DNA of 42,315 nucleotides, from assembly GCA_024225035.1 (NCBI GenBank), contig JAAEMX010000313.1, forward strand, positions 1 to 42,315. Direction: 5' to 3'. Source of the stretch: Lentisphaerota bacterium. Lineage in GTDB: Bacteria; Verrucomicrobiota; Lentisphaeria; Victivallales; Victivallaceae. Position 1 is the stretch's first letter. Each line of letters starts with the position of its first letter. The notes beneath the pieces were generated by a model. The model saw nothing but the letters and a program-made list of their open reading frames with translations, was not told the DNA's origin and made no database searches. The translations under genes and the position numbers were made by a program. This document shows positions 8,389 to 17,656 of the stretch, one piece after another.

Positions 8389-9133
8389 ATGCACACGATC
8401 AAAAAGAACAAATCGGTAATCAGTTTTACTATTATAGAGTTGCTTGTAGTTATTGCTATTATAGCTATATTGGCTTCAATGCTTCTGCCTGCGCTTAACT
8501 CTGCTCGAGAAAAGGCCAAAACAATTAAATGCCTGAATAACCAGAAGCAATTGGGATTGGCCATGTCGCTTTATGGAAATGATTATGATGGCTGGGTAAC
8601 TCCTACGTCTTTCCCCGGAACTGGAAATACGCTGGGGGGATTTTGGCATAGAGTTTTGCAAACTCAAGGTTATACTGGGAATAGATGTACTTTCCGTGAT
8701 GTTGAGCATGGCAAGAAGGGACTGTTTGTATGTCCAACTGATCCAACTCCTCACAACTATGCAGCCGCGACTAGTTATGGTGTTTCAGATTATTTAAGTT
8801 ACGGATTGAACTACAATGTGTCTGGTCTTCAGTATAGTGTTTATAATCAATGGGGACAGGACTGGCAAAGGTTTGAACAGATCAAGAATTACAAGTCCCT
8901 TTCAGAAGCAACTATTCTTACAGATACGGCAAATGGTATGGTGTACGCTGCTCATATTTATAAAGATAACCTTGCTCAGGACTTGGATAATCCACAATAC
9001 AACGTCCCCTACGTCACTCAAAGGCCGCTAACTTTTTATATGCGGACCTGCATGCCGCATCAAAGAAAGGTCCGTTTGGCAATCCCGGAGCTTCAAGTGC
9101 TTTCTTAAGATCAGTTGATTACAGCAAGTTTTA
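8389..9133 (+). pseudogene. Prepilin-like exported protein (type II secretion/type IV pilin N-terminus), frameshifted
   Basis: The protein begins with a class III signal ([20 protein letters not shown], about residues 18-37) and continues [20 protein letters not shown], as in the prepilin-like proteins amplified in Lentisphaerota and Planctomycetota. The first frame stops at 9106-9108 with an unrelated tail. In the frame one base back the expected C-terminal signature appears: [14 protein letters not shown] (9012-9053), which is H-x9-D, and that frame continues to TAA at 9131-9133. The shift maps to a run of four C at 9006-9009; a fifth C would restore N-V-P-L-R-H-S-K. It may be a mutation, programmed slippage or a sequence error. 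SD GAGGGAG precedes the ATG. Function beyond export and surface location is unknown. Confidence 0.75.
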
Positions 9134-9154
9134 ATAAAAACAAAGGAACGAAAT

Positions 9155-9706
9155 ATGAAAAAGAACAGAATAATTAGCAGTTTTGCCGGCGCATTAATGT
9201 TATGTGGTGCGGCATTTGCAATGAGTGCCAAAGCAGAGGAATTGACTGACCTGACTAAAGCTGATGCTGTGTGGAGAGGTCATTTTAAAACTGGCAAACT
9301 GGAAGTTAAAGCAGCAGAAAAAATAATGGACGATGCACCTGGGATACAGGTCAAAGGTTTAACTTCTGAAAAACGACAGACTTACGCAGCTATTGTTCAC
9401 AGCTTTAAAGAAGCTCAGGACTGGAGTAAAATGAAAAGTCTTGAGTTTTTTTACAGACAAGAAGACGAAATTTTTATAAAAGTTTCAATTATTTGTGAGG
9501 GCGGAAGTTTATCCACTGGCTGGCTGAGGAATATTGAAGATTCCATGTTTAAAAAATTTGATATATCACTGGACAAATTCAACAAAAAAGACACTCCCGA
9601 CTTATCTAAAGTAAAACGTATTATATTTGGATTTGGGCTTTGGAAATTAGATACTACCGAAGATGAATTTACAGTGGAGCTGGCAAAAATATCTACTGTT
9701 GAATAA
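9155..9706 (+). CDS. Secreted single-domain protein, paralogue of the N-terminus of the next gene
   Basis: This 183-residue protein has a signal peptide (residues 1-27, ending about SAKA) and one beta-rich domain. I do not know a named family for it. The same domain forms residues about 28-187 of the protein encoded 46 bases downstream. Shared blocks include W(R)..TGKLEVK, PGI(Q/E)V, (I/V)KVSI-C-GG-L-(T/S)G and GLW-LDTT-D-F; in both copies two Cys are placed alike only in part. The fold pattern suggests a carbohydrate-binding-like sandwich (inference). AAAGGAAC precedes the ATG, and spacing suggests co-transcription with the neighbour. It may compete with, or pair with, the large protein on the same ligand. 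Confidence 0.7.
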   Translation: MKKNRIISSFAGALMLCGAAFAMSAKAEELTDLTKADAVWRGHFKTGKLEVKAAEKIMDDAPGIQVKGLTSEKRQTYAAIVHSFKEAQDWSKMKSLEFFYRQEDEIFIKVSIICEGGSLSTGWLRNIEDSMFKKFDISLDKFNKKDTPDLSKVKRIIFGFGLWKLDTTEDEFTVELAKISTVE

Positions 9707-9751
9707 ATCTTTTATACAGTTTTACAGCAAAATGCAAAAGAAGGAACTTTA

Positions 9752-12700
9752 ATGAATATAATCAGTAAAATAAGCAGAATAGCAATAGTTTTGCTGTTAC
9801 TTGGAACTGCTTTACTGCCAAACGTAAATGCCAAAGGCTTGTCATGTCTGCTAGCCCCTGAGGCTAAGTGGAGAAAAAGTCTTGCAACTGGCAAACTGGA
9901 AGTTAAGAGTCTGGCTAAATGCATGGGGGAAAACCCCGGCATTGAAGTGCTTGGTTCTAAAACAAAGAAAAAAACAACATTTGCCAGCCTGGTCTATAAG
10001 TTTAAAAAAAGACAGAATTGGGCGGGAGTTAAGAGCTTTTCCTTTTGGGCTAAAGCCGACAAAAAGGTTTACATAAAAGTCAGTATTTCCTGCAAAGGTG
10101 GAACTTTATACTCCGGCTTTGTAAAAAAGAATAATAGATCAGCTTTTATAAATTTTGACTTCCCTTTGGATAAGTTGAAGAAAAAAGGTTCCCCGGACTT
10201 AACTCAGGTGAAGTCTATTACAATTGGAATGGGAATATGGGGATTAGACACAACAAAAGATCCTTTTTCTTTAAAACTCTCAAAGTTTGAAGCCGCAGAT
10301 TCTTCAGAATGTTTTATTATTCCAAAACCTAGTGAAGGCGTATCTATAGACGGTTTATTCAGAGACGACTGGGGATATGAAGATAACCTGTATAACTGGA
10401 CTCCTCCAGTTTACTTATTCCTTAATGACCGCTCTCAGGTTGTAGCGGGCGGTCCTGTCTGGAAAGGAATACAACAGCTCTCCGGGCGTTTTTCTTTCAT
10501 GATGGATGAAGAAAACCTGTACTTCTTAGGTCTGGTTGTTGATGACACTCCGTTTAAAGGGAAAGAACATTCCAGTTTATGGGAAAACGACAGCATTGAG
10601 CTTTTCTTAGCTACAAAAGTTACCAGCAAGCATCTCCAATTTGAAGAGGCCATGAGTAAAGCCAATGGAGTTCAGGTCATTTTTGATTGTGGAGAAAACC
10701 ATAATAAGGCTATGACTCTGGTAAAAAGAAAACAGGTACATGATTCTGGAGTCAAATATAAAATCAATCCAAAAAGTTGGCTGCAAAACGGCAAACAGGT
10801 TAAGGGATACATTCTGGAAGCAGCTATTCCACTGAAACTCTTTCCAGACTTTAAGAAAAAACGCGGCATGCTGCTTGGCTACTCAATAAAATTGAACGAC
10901 AGCACCGGCGGTTCTCTAATAATCACCCCTGATAATTATAAGCCTGTCAGAAATATCAAGAACTTTAAAAAGGCATATGTTGAAATTGCTCTGAAAGAAG
11001 GCGCCACCAAAATAAAATTTGAGGCACCGGCAAAAGATGTTTTCTGGCCTGCAAAGTATACAAAAGGTGCAGGAAGGATCAAAATATGGGATATGGCGAA
11101 GGCTAGCAGAAAAAAAGTAAGTGCTACAACTGATCGTCTGTATTTGAATTCGCTCTGGGCTGTTCAGGCTGTCGCGGACAGTAGTAATTCACCAAAAGCT
11201 GGTGATTGGTACTATATGCCGCTGCCATTAGGTATTGGCTGGTATACACCGGTTTTTAAAATTGACAGCAAAAAAGGCGATACTCTTGCTCCGAGAGAGG
11301 TTGGCTACGGCAAGCTTGGCGGCAAATCAAAACCATTTTTCTGGTATGAACGTTTGTTTAGACCAGACCCAAGCTTTAAAGGCAAAAACATAACGTTCAA
11401 CGTTGATTATGTAGTCAAAGAAGTAAACGTATACTTGAATAAAGAGTTTATCGGGACAATATCTCCTTTAAACCCGAGTATAGATGTTACAAACAAGCTG
11501 AAATTCGATAGAGAAAACCGTGTCGACTTTTTACTCTATACAAACGTAATTCCAGGAATCAGCGTTCGCAACGGAATCAGTGGAGTTGTTGGTGATATCT
11601 ATCTGGAAGCCAATGAATACAAGCCTGCAGTAAAAGATCTATGGGTGAAAAAAGCCAGTGGAATAAACGGCGATTTTGATATGGTTGTGGAGACCAGTCC
11701 ATCTGATGAAGAGCTGAAATTAAAGATTCAGATTCTGGACAAGGCAGGAAAAGTTCTTTCCAATACAACTAAGGATGTTTCTCCAGGTAAAAAAATAACC
11801 GTTTCAAGTTTGACTGTTCAATGCAGTAAATTCAAACCGTGGTCTCCGGAAAAGCCTAATCTGTTTTTTGCAAGACTTCAGGTTTACAAAAAAGATAAGC
11901 TCGTACAGGAAACGAAAAAACGTTTTGGGTTTAGAACGCTTGAGGTAAAGAACGGACATTGCCTGCTGAATGGGAAAATACTGCGTATAAGAGTTGGTTT
12001 TGCTGCAAACCCAAGCAGAGTAGCAGAGCCGGGACGCTTTGAAAAACTCAGAAAGTACGGCCATAACGCTGTCTTTATGCATGCATCTACTTCTGGGCAT
12101 AACGGTCCGATTTTTGATAAACTTGACGAAGAAGGTTTCTTTGCGTTTGCTCCAACTAGCAAGAGTTGGGACAACAAAATGACCGTACAGGAAATTCGTC
12201 GGTACCGCAGTCATCCATCTGTTTTGGGTTATGTAAGTGATTCTTTCGGACAGCTTGATGTAAATGGTTATATCCACAATCCTTTTAGTGTGAGTGATAC
12301 ATATTATCCTGACTCGAAAAAAGCTGTAAAGCTTTATGAGTTCCTGCGCAGAAGAAATGACTTGTTCAAGTCTGTAGACCCAACTCGTCCTTATATCCCG
12401 CAGGGAACAGGTAATTTTGAAGGTGCGTTCAGAAATATTCACCATTACCCTTGCTACGATGTCAATATGCTTGACCGTATGATGTACTTTCATCCATGGT
12501 CAAAGCGTTCGAATCCAATTTATCCCCTTCACCTTTATGAAGGGACTATGGTTAGTTTAGTTTCTGTGGACTCCTGTCATCCGGAACATAAGTTTCCTGT
12601 TGAAAATGGACGCATAATCAAACGCATGCTGCTCTATGAGGATGCCTCAAGATATATTGGACAAAAGGCTTTTGACGGCTGGATGGAATGGGACAGACTT

Positions 12701-13180
12701 ATTGCTCAAAACACCGTGCGTGGTTTTAGAACATGTGGGTTGGATGGATTTACTCCATGGATTAGCGATGACATATTCCTGCTTCCGATCAACAATAAAA
12801 AGCCGATGGATATTAAAGATAACCGTAAGTTGTCTTATAAGTATTTCATGCAGCCGTTTGATTCAAAAAACTTTGAAAATATGTGGATGCGCATGGGCAG
12901 CTGGTATTATCGCTTACGCGGTATGGCTCGCTGGCAGTGGCCAGAAGAATACGGGCAGGGTAAACTAACAGAAATTCCAACTATATTTACCTCTCTGTAT
13001 GAGAACGAAATGCAGCCGCTATTCGCCTACATCGCCGGACATAAAGGGGAAGTGTTCTCACTGGCGCACGGCTATTATGCTGGTGAAAAAATCAATAAAC
13101 AGATAGTTGTCGCAAACGATACCGAAGACAATTTTACCAGCAGTTTTTACGTTTACGAGGTTTTTCGCAAAGCTGATTAA
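9752..13180 (+). CDS. Secreted multidomain GH2-like protein with CBM9-like domain, probably truncated at the C-terminus
   Basis: This 1142-residue exported protein has a signal peptide (1-27). Its parts are a domain shared with the preceding gene (about 28-187), a CBM9-like sugar-binding domain (about 195-415, SIDGLFRDDWGYE to ENDSIELFL), a GH2-type jelly-roll (about 530-615, VNVYLNKEFIGTI), an Ig-like linker, and a TIM-barrel-like part from about 734 (GHCLLNGKILRIRVGFA). Where GH2 enzymes carry the acid/base Asn-Glu after the HPS-x-xxW strand, this protein reads HPSVLGYVSDSFGQ (about 822-835), so the usual NE is missing. Activity may be absent or use other residues. The protein stops abruptly at ...YEVFRKAD, just where the sequence passes into the convergent gene; compared with the family a C-terminal sandwich looks lost. 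AAGGAAC lies before the ATG. Confidence 0.75.
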   Translation: MNIISKISRIAIVLLLLGTALLPNVNAKGLSCLLAPEAKWRKSLATGKLEVKSLAKCMGENPGIEVLGSKTKKKTTFASLVYKFKKRQNWAGVKSFSFWAKADKKVYIKVSISCKGGTLYSGFVKKNNRSAFINFDFPLDKLKKKGSPDLTQVKSITIGMGIWGLDTTKDPFSLKLSKFEAADSSECFIIPKPSEGVSIDGLFRDDWGYEDNLYNWTPPVYLFLNDRSQVVAGGPVWKGIQQLSGRFSFMMDEENLYFLGLVVDDTPFKGKEHSSLWENDSIELFLATKVTSKHLQFEEAMSKANGVQVIFDCGENHNKAMTLVKRKQVHDSGVKYKINPKSWLQNGKQVKGYILEAAIPLKLFPDFKKKRGMLLGYSIKLNDSTGGSLIITPDNYKPVRNIKNFKKAYVEIALKEGATKIKFEAPAKDVFWPAKYTKGAGRIKIWDMAKASRKKVSATTDRLYLNSLWAVQAVADSSNSPKAGDWYYMPLPLGIGWYTPVFKIDSKKGDTLAPREVGYGKLGGKSKPFFWYERLFRPDPSFKGKNITFNVDYVVKEVNVYLNKEFIGTISPLNPSIDVTNKLKFDRENRVDFLLYTNVIPGISVRNGISGVVGDIYLEANEYKPAVKDLWVKKASGINGDFDMVVETSPSDEELKLKIQILDKAGKVLSNTTKDVSPGKKITVSSLTVQCSKFKPWSPEKPNLFFARLQVYKKDKLVQETKKRFGFRTLEVKNGHCLLNGKILRIRVGFAANPSRVAEPGRFEKLRKYGHNAVFMHASTSGHNGPIFDKLDEEGFFAFAPTSKSWDNKMTVQEIRRYRSHPSVLGYVSDSFGQLDVNGYIHNPFSVSDTYYPDSKKAVKLYEFLRRRNDLFKSVDPTRPYIPQGTGNFEGAFRNIHHYPCYDVNMLDRMMYFHPWSKRSNPIYPLHLYEGTMVSLVSVDSCHPEHKFPVENGRIIKRMLLYEDASRYIGQKAFDGWMEWDRLIAQNTVRGFRTCGLDGFTPWISDDIFLLPINNKKPMDIKDNRKLSYKYFMQPFDSKNFENMWMRMGSWYYRLRGMARWQWPEEYGQGKLTEIPTIFTSLYENEMQPLFAYIAGHKGEVFSLAHGYYAGEKINKQIVVANDTEDNFTSSFYVYEVFRKAD

Positions 13181-14962
13181 CTTACCACCAACTTTAGCTT
13201 CATCAGAATCATTTCCGTCTACTGCTCGAAAGACAACGTCATCAATATAAAATTTGCTTGCTCCATTAGGATCATTCCCATAAAAACTTAAAAACAGATC
13301 TCCTTCACTTGGAGTAAACCTCCCGGTGAATGTTTTCCATGTACTAGTAGGAGTTGCGTACGAGAACAAATCTTTTGTCCCAGCGTTTTCCTGAATTAAC
13401 TTTCCTTCACATTTACCGCTGACCAGATATACGGAAACGCTATATTCATAATTTAGGCCCGGCTTGAAATCTAAATTTTGACTAGCACCGCAATCCTGGT
13501 TGCCGACAATGTGGAGTTTTTTGTTGACTTTCTCTTTAACTTCCGGGATACCCTGGTCAATCCAGCTTTCACAATCATCTGCGGACATATCAGCATCCGT
13601 TACTTTGTTTTCGGTTCGCCTTAATGAAACGTTGTCAATGTAAAACTCACATTTTTCTCCGCTGGTATCAGAGCCGCGAAAAGTAAGATACAAATAATCC
13701 TTTTCTGGAACGAAGCGTTTGGTTTTTGTTAGCCATTGTCCATTAGTAGGATTGCTGTCAAACATGTTTAAAAATTTTCCATCATGAGTAAAACGTCCCC
13801 TGCAGCGTCCGCTGACTACATAAACAGATAGTGAACATTCATATTCTTCTCCGGGAATAACGCTCAGTCTTGTTTTAACTCCATCATCATATTTTCCCAT
13901 TATGTGCAGTCTACAATCCTAATTAAAAATTGTTTTTTCTGAAAACGTTGTTGTTGTGCAATCTTTCCAACAAAATCTGTTTTGCAATGACATGTTACCG
14001 TCATGAACTAAATTATTGCTTGGGGTTATAGATACGTTATCAACATAAAATTCACTTCTATTGTCTGAATTATACGCGTAAAAGTTCAAACTATTGTTGC
14101 CGTAAGGTGCAACGAAAGATCCAGTGATAGTTTTCCATTCTCCGGTATCTGTAATATGTTCTACAAACCTTGGCGATCCACTATTTTCGTAGATTCCAGC
14201 TTTGCACTCGCCGTTTACAAGGTAAACAGAAAACTTATAGTCATATTCTTTCCCGGTTTGAAGCTGAAGGCGCTGCCTGACTCCTTTCCCTCTGTGGCAC
14301 TTAACGTGCAAGGTTCTGCTGCCATCAAAAATGGCTTTTTCTTTTATTGCTGGAGACCCCACGCTTTCCCAGCATACATAATCTGATCTCGACATCGCTC
14401 CGTCGGTGATATTATTTCGGGCGCGGCTTACTGAAATATTATCTACATAAAATTCACCGTCCCCGTCAGAATCATAGCCGTAGAAACGCAATAGCGTATT
14501 AGTGTCGGTTGCGGTAAACGTACCATGAAAAGTTTTCCACTTTCCTTGAGGAGTGCTGTGTACACAAATGTCTTTTATTCCGTTGGAGTTATACAGTTGG
14601 GCTTTAAATATGCCACTCACAAGATATACTGATATAAAGTATTCATATTCCACGCCAGACTCAAGGTTGAGATACTGACGAGCACCTTTTGACTTACCGC
14701 CTATAATATGAATACGTTTGCTGCCCAGAAAGTCTGCTTTTTCTTTTAATAACGGAGTGCCTTGGTTTGCCCATTCGGAGCAATCAGATTTTTCCATGTC
14801 CCCATCTTTTACATATTCGTTTTGCAAAAATTTAAGTTTTTCAGGATTAATTAATAGACGGGGATGTTGGTCGCTGATGCTTGCACTGTTTACGGCTAAT
14901 GGAATATTCAGAAAACATAATAGTAATAGGATAACACTAGAAACAGTAGTGTAACGGTTCAT
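13058..14962 (-). pseudogene. Secreted protein of four carbohydrate-binding-like repeats, interrupted by TAG
   Basis: The frame from ATG 14962 to TAA 13058-13060 is broken only by TAG at 13919-13921. A signal peptide (residues 1-26) is followed by HPRLLINPEKLKFLQ, an N-terminal motif typical of heparinase II/III-like and alginate lyase proteins. Then come four repeats of about 134 residues, each ending FY(V/I)D(N/D)(I/V)S-like, as in CBM4/9-type modules. The stop falls in repeat 3, where alignment with repeats 1, 2 and 4 shows nothing missing (KEKAIFDGSRTLHV against SEKTIFN-stop-DCRLHI). The last 50 codons (13058-13207) fit no repeat and are antisense to the neighbouring GH2-like gene, so the true C-terminus, perhaps a lyase domain, is probably lost. 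GGAGAGAG precedes the start. Confidence 0.7.
13208..14806 (-). repeat. Four tandem ~402-base coding repeats
   Basis: Units lie at 14806-14405, 14404-14003, 14002-13598 and 13597 to about 13208. Each starts D(G/A)xM and shares E(K/T)..LH(I/V), E(Y)xY.(F/V)SVY(L/V)V(S/N)G, W.T.(T)G.F and FY(V/I)D. The first two are exactly 402 bases, the third 405. They have diverged well beyond recent duplication. Confidence 0.8.
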
Positions 14963-15505
14963 GCTGCTCTCTCCATATTTGTATTTGGGTTAATACGAAA
15001 ATGATTCCATGGTCGTTGAGATTGGATCCCTCCTTTTTAGATTTTGCTTTGTGCAGTTCTATTCTTTGCAAAAAATAATTTTCGTAATCGCTCACGAATT
15101 TTAATAAAACAGAAGTATTATCGAAAAGAAGAATCTAAAATTTGGGGTAATGACAGTACCTGAGTGTCTTGTGTACAGCGAACAAAATTAATGCAGGCAC
15201 TTTTTGCAAGTTATCATGTAAATCTTGCAATACTTTTTGATGATACCATGTCTTATTATCAGGTATTATTATAGCATATTTAATTTTTAATAACAACTTA
15301 AAAAATAGTTAATAAATTGCGAATTAATAGAATGCATTGCATTGTTTTTAGGTCAATAAATTACCCTTCGTAATTTTTGGTATGATATGGCCTTAAGAAT
15401 GCCAGTAATATTTAGTGGAATAGATTCAGTCTACAGTTAGTCCACAGAGCAAGCAAACTGAAAAGCTGTAATATGGGGAAGCCTTTAGGAATCAGGGTAA
15501 AAAAA
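14963..15505. other. Intergenic region, 543 bases, AT-rich
   Basis: It holds the ribosome-binding site of the minus-strand repeat protein. It also holds a TTCGT-8-ACGAA inverted repeat (15081-15098), which could be an operator for that gene, and two direct TTGCAA copies near 15200-15230. I see no reading frame worth calling and no clear promoter boxes. The right end abuts the 3' end of tRNA-Cys. Confidence 0.5.
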
Positions 15506-15579
15506 TGGAGGCGTGGACCGGAATTGAACCGGTGTCGATGGTTTTGCAGACCACTGCCTAGCCACTCGGCCACCACGCC
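15506..15579 (-). tRNA. tRNA-Cys (GCA)
   Basis: Read on the minus strand, a 7-bp acceptor stem GGCGTGG/CCACGCC encloses D, anticodon and T arms. The anticodon loop CTGCAAA gives anticodon GCA. The T loop is TTCAATT, base 73 is U as expected for Cys tRNA, and CCA is encoded (15506-15508 on the opposite strand). Confidence 0.97.
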
Positions 15580-15774
15580 TTGTCATGTGAGTTCATATAA
15601 TAGCCCATAAAATGGATATTTCTAATCAAAAATATAAAAAAATCGTAAATTCTGTTTGAGCGTCAAATTAAAGAACTGGCAAAGGTACAGTCAACCTATT
15701 GAAAAAGTAAGGTTTGGGGATATTTTATACGCTTGACATTAATATATAGTATTTAAATATACCGGAGCTGAGCC

Positions 15775-17454
15775 ATGAGTGCTGAAGAAAAGAAAACTGA
15801 ATCACTGGACTTTATCCGTGCAATAGTCGTAGAGGATAGAGCTAATAATAAGCACGGCGGCAGAGTAGAAACCCGCTTCCCGCCGGAGCCTAATGGCTAC
15901 TTGCATATTGGGCACGCTAAAGCTATCTGCATTGACTTTGAAATAGCTGCGGAAAATGATGGTGTATGCCATCTGCGTATGGATGATACCAACCCGACCA
16001 AAGAAAATATGGAATATGTTGAGTCCATCAAAAAGGATGTTGAATGGTTGGGATTTGAGTGGGGTGAACATTTCTATTTTGCTTCTGATTACTTTGAGCG
16101 TATGTATGAATGTGCTGTTGAGCTTATTAAGCGCGGTAAAGCTTATGTCTGCGATTTGACTCCCGGTGAATGGAAAGATTACCTCGGAACACTGACTGAA
16201 CCCGGTAAAAATCCACCGCATCGTGATCGTTCCGTTGAAGAAAATCTTGACCTGTTTGCAAGAATGCGAGCTGGTGAGTTTGAAGACGGAGCAAAAGTTG
16301 TACGCGCTAAAATCGATATGGCTTCTCCTAATATACATATGCGTGACCCGGCAATTTATCGCATCCGCCGTTTCCATCATTACAGACTTGGTGATGACTG
16401 GTGCGTTTACCCAATGTATGACTTCGCACATTGCCTGGAAGACTCATTTGAAAATATTACCCACTCATTCTGTACTTTGGAATTTGAAATTCACCGTCCG
16501 CTTTATGATTGGGTGTTAAGTGCTCTTGAACTGGAAAGTCATCCGCAGCAAATTGAGTTTGCTCGCTTAAATCTTTCTTATACTGTAATGAGCAAACGTA
16601 AACTGCTGGAACTGGTCAATGAGAAACTCGTAAACGGCTGGGATGACCCGCGCATGCCAACTCTTAGTGGGTTGCGTCGCCGTGGTTACACTCCTGCAGC
16701 TATTCGTAACTTCTGTGATAAAATTGGTGTTACAAAGTTTAATAGTTTGACTGATGTCGCCTTATTGGAGCATTGCGTGAGAGATGACTTGAACAAGCAT
16801 GCATCAAGATACCTTGCGGTTATGAATCCAATTAAAGTTGTCATTGAGAATTACCGTGAAGGCGAAACAGACTGGCTTGACGCCGTTAATAACCCGGAAA
16901 TGTCCGAGGCCGGTACCCGCAAAGTACCGTTTACTAAAGAATTGTATATAGACCGCAATGATTTTATGGAAGAACCTCCTAAGAAATTCTTCCGGCTTGG
17001 TCCAGGTCGCGAAGTGCGTTTGCGTTACGGATACTTCATTACCTGCACTGATTTCATTAAAGATGAAAATGGTGAAGTTGTTGAATTGCGTTGTACATAC
17101 GACCCTGAAACCCGCGGCGGGAATTCTCCTGATGGGCGTAAGGTGAAAGGTACGATTCACTGGGTATCTGCAGAGCACGCTGTAAAGGGCGAAGTACGTT
17201 TGTATGATCGTCTTTTCACTGTTGAGAGCCCGGGAGAAAAGGGAGTTGATTTTAAAACTCAGCTCAACCCTGATTCTCTAGATATTGAAGATGTACTTTT
17301 AGAACCGGAACTGGCTAAAGTTTCTGTTGGAGAAAGTGTTCAGTTTGAACGCCAGGGTTACTTCTGCTGCGACCCTGATTCAACCGATGATAAACCGGTG
17401 TTTAACCGCACAGTTTCTCTGCGTGATTCATGGTCTAAAAAAACTAAGAAGTAA
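15775..17454 (+). CDS. glnS: Glutaminyl-tRNA synthetase
   Basis: This 559-residue class I enzyme charges tRNA-Gln with glutamine. The ATP-binding HIGH motif is seen as HIGHAKAI (residues 44-51, after [10 protein letters not shown]) and the KMSKS-type loop as VMSKR (271-275), both in the form typical of bacterial and eukaryotic GlnRS rather than GluRS. The two C-terminal beta-barrels for anticodon recognition follow, ending in DSWSKKTKK. The length matches E. coli GlnRS (about 554). GGAG precedes the ATG. A TTGACA at 15733-15738 lies upstream without a well-placed -10. Presence of glnS means direct Gln-tRNA charging rather than sole reliance on the GatCAB route. Confidence 0.97.
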   Translation: MSAEEKKTESLDFIRAIVVEDRANNKHGGRVETRFPPEPNGYLHIGHAKAICIDFEIAAENDGVCHLRMDDTNPTKENMEYVESIKKDVEWLGFEWGEHFYFASDYFERMYECAVELIKRGKAYVCDLTPGEWKDYLGTLTEPGKNPPHRDRSVEENLDLFARMRAGEFEDGAKVVRAKIDMASPNIHMRDPAIYRIRRFHHYRLGDDWCVYPMYDFAHCLEDSFENITHSFCTLEFEIHRPLYDWVLSALELESHPQQIEFARLNLSYTVMSKRKLLELVNEKLVNGWDDPRMPTLSGLRRRGYTPAAIRNFCDKIGVTKFNSLTDVALLEHCVRDDLNKHASRYLAVMNPIKVVIENYREGETDWLDAVNNPEMSEAGTRKVPFTKELYIDRNDFMEEPPKKFFRLGPGREVRLRYGYFITCTDFIKDENGEVVELRCTYDPETRGGNSPDGRKVKGTIHWVSAEHAVKGEVRLYDRLFTVESPGEKGVDFKTQLNPDSLDIEDVLLEPELAKVSVGESVQFERQGYFCCDPDSTDDKPVFNRTVSLRDSWSKKTKK

Positions 17455-17487
17455 AAGTGTTGACTGCCTTTAGGGTAGGGCGTTTAT

Positions 17488-17531
17488 GGTTAATTTTGAG
17501 CCTTAAATTTAGTTTCAAGGCTTATATAACC
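17488..17531 (+). other. Interrupted hairpin between glnS and rpmA
   Basis: AGCCTT (17499-17504) pairs with AAGGCT (17517-17522), and outside it GGTTA (17488-17492) pairs with TAACC (17527-17531). No T run follows, so it is either a weak terminator of glnS or a leader structure of the rpmA transcript. Confidence 0.35.
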
Positions 17532-17656
17532 AAAAAATGCTAAAAATCTTGTTCAAGAACTTGATATTGTTAGATAAAAGTATATATTCCTCGTTCCGTT
17601 TGCAGAGACGGATATGAATAGCTAATTAATAAATTTTAAATATTTGAGGTAATATC

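Noticed and set aside
11804..12493. Minus-strand open frame of 229 codons opposite the GH2-like gene
   Set aside because: It is a shadow of a well-supported gene, with no ribosome-binding site and no recognisable motif.
1736..14962. Reassignment of a stop codon as an explanation for the broken genes
   Set aside because: TAA, TAG and TGA all appear as interruptions, and all three also end intact genes in the window (gltD with TAG, obgE with TGA, glnS with TAA). One break is a frameshift, which reassignment cannot explain.
15170..15177. TGTGTACA as another operator of the TGTATACA regulon
   Set aside because: It differs in the core, lacks the TTT/AAA flanks and the paired second box, and no promoter boxes surround it.
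1626..15579. Accessory region as an island integrated at tRNA-Cys
   Set aside because: The 3' end of the tRNA faces the accessory genes, but I find no second copy of that end near 1.6 kb and no integrase gene.
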